Source of the DNA: Candidatus Rhodoblastus alkanivorans
Lineage (GTDB): Bacteria > Pseudomonadota > Alphaproteobacteria > Rhizobiales > Beijerinckiaceae
DNA: 64,000 nucleotides
Direction of reading: 5' to 3'
Assembly: GCF_022760755.1 (NCBI RefSeq)
Contig: NZ_JAIVFP010000001.1
Location: forward strand, 2,336,001-2,400,000
Shown here: piece after piece, positions 63,182-64,000 of the stretch
Layout: every line of letters begins with the position of its first letter
How positions within the stretch are numbered: position 1 is the first letter of the stretch
Made by a program: the position numbers and the translations under genes
The notes under the pieces: generated by a model
The model's database searches: none
What the model was told of the DNA's origin: nothing
What the model saw: the letters and a program-made list of their open reading frames with translations, nothing else

Positions 63182-63805
63182 GTGGTCAGCAATACCGGAA
63201 CCAAAACGCGGCGGGCGCGCGGGACGCGGCGGAAAACGGCGGCCGTTACGGCGCTTGGCGCGGCGTTCGCCTTCGGTCTGGCCGGCTGCGCGAGCCTGTC
63301 CCCGCCGCCGCAACGCTTCGACCTTCGCGCGGCGTCGGCGCGGGCGCGCCCTTCGAGCGCGACTTTCGCGGTTCCGACGCCGACCGCTTACGATCCTCTG
63401 GACAGCAATCTGATCGTGGTGCGCAGCGCCGACGGCGCGCTGAGCCGTTCGCCCGGCGCGGAATGGGCGGATCGCTTGCCTTCCCTGCTGCGGGGCCGCA
63501 TCGTCCAGACTTTCGAAAACGCCGGACTCGCCCGGCAGGTCGCGCCATTCGGCAATTCCGCGCAATATGCCCTGCCTGTCGAAGTGCGGCGCTTCGACAT
63601 TGACGCCGCCACCCACATGGCCGAAGTCGAACTGACCGCGCGTCTGATTGCCGAAGACGGCGGCCGGATCGTCGCCGCCAAGGTGTTTTCCGCCTCGGAG
63701 CCCGTCGCCGAAATCGGGGGCGCCGCGCCGCCTGTGGCGCTGGACCAGGCTCTCTCGATAGTGCTCGCCCGCATGATCCCCTGGGCCGCGTCCCTGGGGC
63801 GATAA
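63182..63805 (+). CDS. ABC transporter auxiliary lipoprotein (PqiC/DUF330-like)
   Basis: The 207-residue protein starts at GTG 63182 with a basic N-terminus, then a lipoprotein signal ending GLAGC (Cys35). The mature part (RFDLRAAS, LIVVRSADGALSRSPGAEWADRLPSLL, broken here) resembles the auxiliary lipoproteins found at the end of MCE-transporter operons. It probably links the inner-membrane MlaEFD complex to the outer membrane. It lies 43 bp after mlaD and is the last gene before a terminator. Confidence 0.85.
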   Translation: MVSNTGTKTRRARGTRRKTAAVTALGAAFAFGLAGCASLSPPPQRFDLRAASARARPSSATFAVPTPTAYDPLDSNLIVVRSADGALSRSPGAEWADRLPSLLRGRIVQTFENAGLARQVAPFGNSAQYALPVEVRRFDIDAATHMAEVELTARLIAEDGGRIVAAKVFSASEPVAEIGGAAPPVALDQALSIVLARMIPWAASLGR

Positions 63806-63847
63806 GACCGCACAACCCGCCGCGAAGCGCGGAAGCGCAAAAGAAAA

Positions 63848-63877
63848 CGCCCGGATCGCTCCGGGCGCTGATTTTTG
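63848..63877. terminator. Bidirectional intrinsic terminator after the Mla operon
   Basis: CGCCCGGA/TCCGGGCG forms a perfect 8-bp stem with loop TCGC. On the plus strand ATTTTT follows three bases after the stem; on the minus strand GTTTTCTTTT follows. It sits between the auxiliary lipoprotein gene and the end of a minus-strand gene, so it can serve both. Confidence 0.85.
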
Positions 63878-63891
63878 TCGTTGCCCTTTGC

Positions 63892-64000
63892 TCAGCCGAG
63901 ACGGCCGGAGGCGTGGGCGAGCAGGCTGTATACCTTGCCGGTTTCCGACGTGAGATAGGACCGCGTCAGCAGGCCGTCACGGTCCTGCCGGCTGACGTCG
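63892..64000 (-). CDS. 3' end of a gene running past the right edge, unknown product
   Basis: A minus-strand frame is open from the window end to TGA at 63894-63892. It encodes a C-terminus ending RSYLTSETGKVYSLLAHASG followed by RLG. Only 35 complete codons are visible, too few to name a family. The bidirectional terminator directly downstream supports its being a real gene end. Confidence 0.6.
   Translation of the reverse strand, partial: DVSRQDRDGLLTRSYLTSETGKVYSLLAHASGRLG

Overview
The window is about 64 kb of GC-rich, densely packed chromosome. It most likely comes from an alphaproteobacterium of the order Hyphomicrobiales (Rhizobiales), perhaps near Beijerinckiaceae or Methylocystaceae. 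The order is inferred from gene neighbourhoods typical of that group (surE-pcm-lytM; trpG-D-C-moaC-moeA; a STAS-MlaE phospholipid transporter; an RNase E whose S1 domain is split by a long acidic insert; a malic enzyme fused to a phosphotransacetylase-like domain) and from rhizobial-type intergenic repeats. The family is a guess. I found no rRNA, tRNA, CRISPR array, phage or transposase gene.

Layout. (1) 1-15132, minus strand: a Wzx/Wzy-type exopolysaccharide locus. It holds a WcaI-like glycosyltransferase, Wza-like export lipoprotein, outer-membrane barrel, Wzc-like tyrosine autokinase, gmd, flippase, two further glycosyltransferases, a DUF6625-like transferase, an acyltransferase, a Wzy-like polymerase and a beta-helix protein cut by the left edge. 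The last seven genes are chained by six 4-bp start/stop overlaps. (2) 15248-18402, plus: surE, pcm and an NlpD-like LysM/degenerate-M23 lipoprotein. (3) 18496-22915, minus: trpG-trpD-trpC-moaC-moeA. (4) 22916-29321: a 37-bp tandem repeat array, a SufA/ErpA-type Fe-S carrier, then a complete biotin locus (bioC, a bioH/bioG-like esterase, bioF, bioB, bioA, bioD) with bioA squeezed between oppositely oriented genes. (5) 29363-38373: prfB with its programmed frameshift, mrcA, an AmiC-type amidase, and rne behind an 811-bp leader. (6) 38482-45252: a split NarL-type two-component pair, malic enzyme, an orphan periplasmic protein and a rhodanese. (7) 45429-49676: an LpxH-like phosphoesterase, then two copies of an EamA transporter-XRE/cupin regulator pair that have decayed reciprocally, with a PAP2 phosphatase between them. 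(8) 49826-54277: three secreted proteins, two very cysteine-rich, of unknown function. (9) 54531-60108: a P3A-type proton ATPase, a ClC chloride transporter, a small membrane protein and a DgcA-like epimerase. (10) 60253-63805: an Mla-type lipid transport operon (MlaE, MlaF, MlaD, auxiliary lipoprotein), ended by a bidirectional terminator before a gene cut by the right edge.

How the parts work together. Envelope construction dominates: exopolysaccharide synthesis and export, peptidoglycan synthesis (MrcA) and splitting (AmiC, with a degenerate LytM protein as its likely activator), and outer-membrane lipid transport. The most unusual items are the reciprocally decayed duplicate, the cysteine-rich secreted trio, the hairpin element that occurs twice with compensatory stem changes, the 37-bp tandem array, and the GHSAG-type esterase placed between bioC and bioF.
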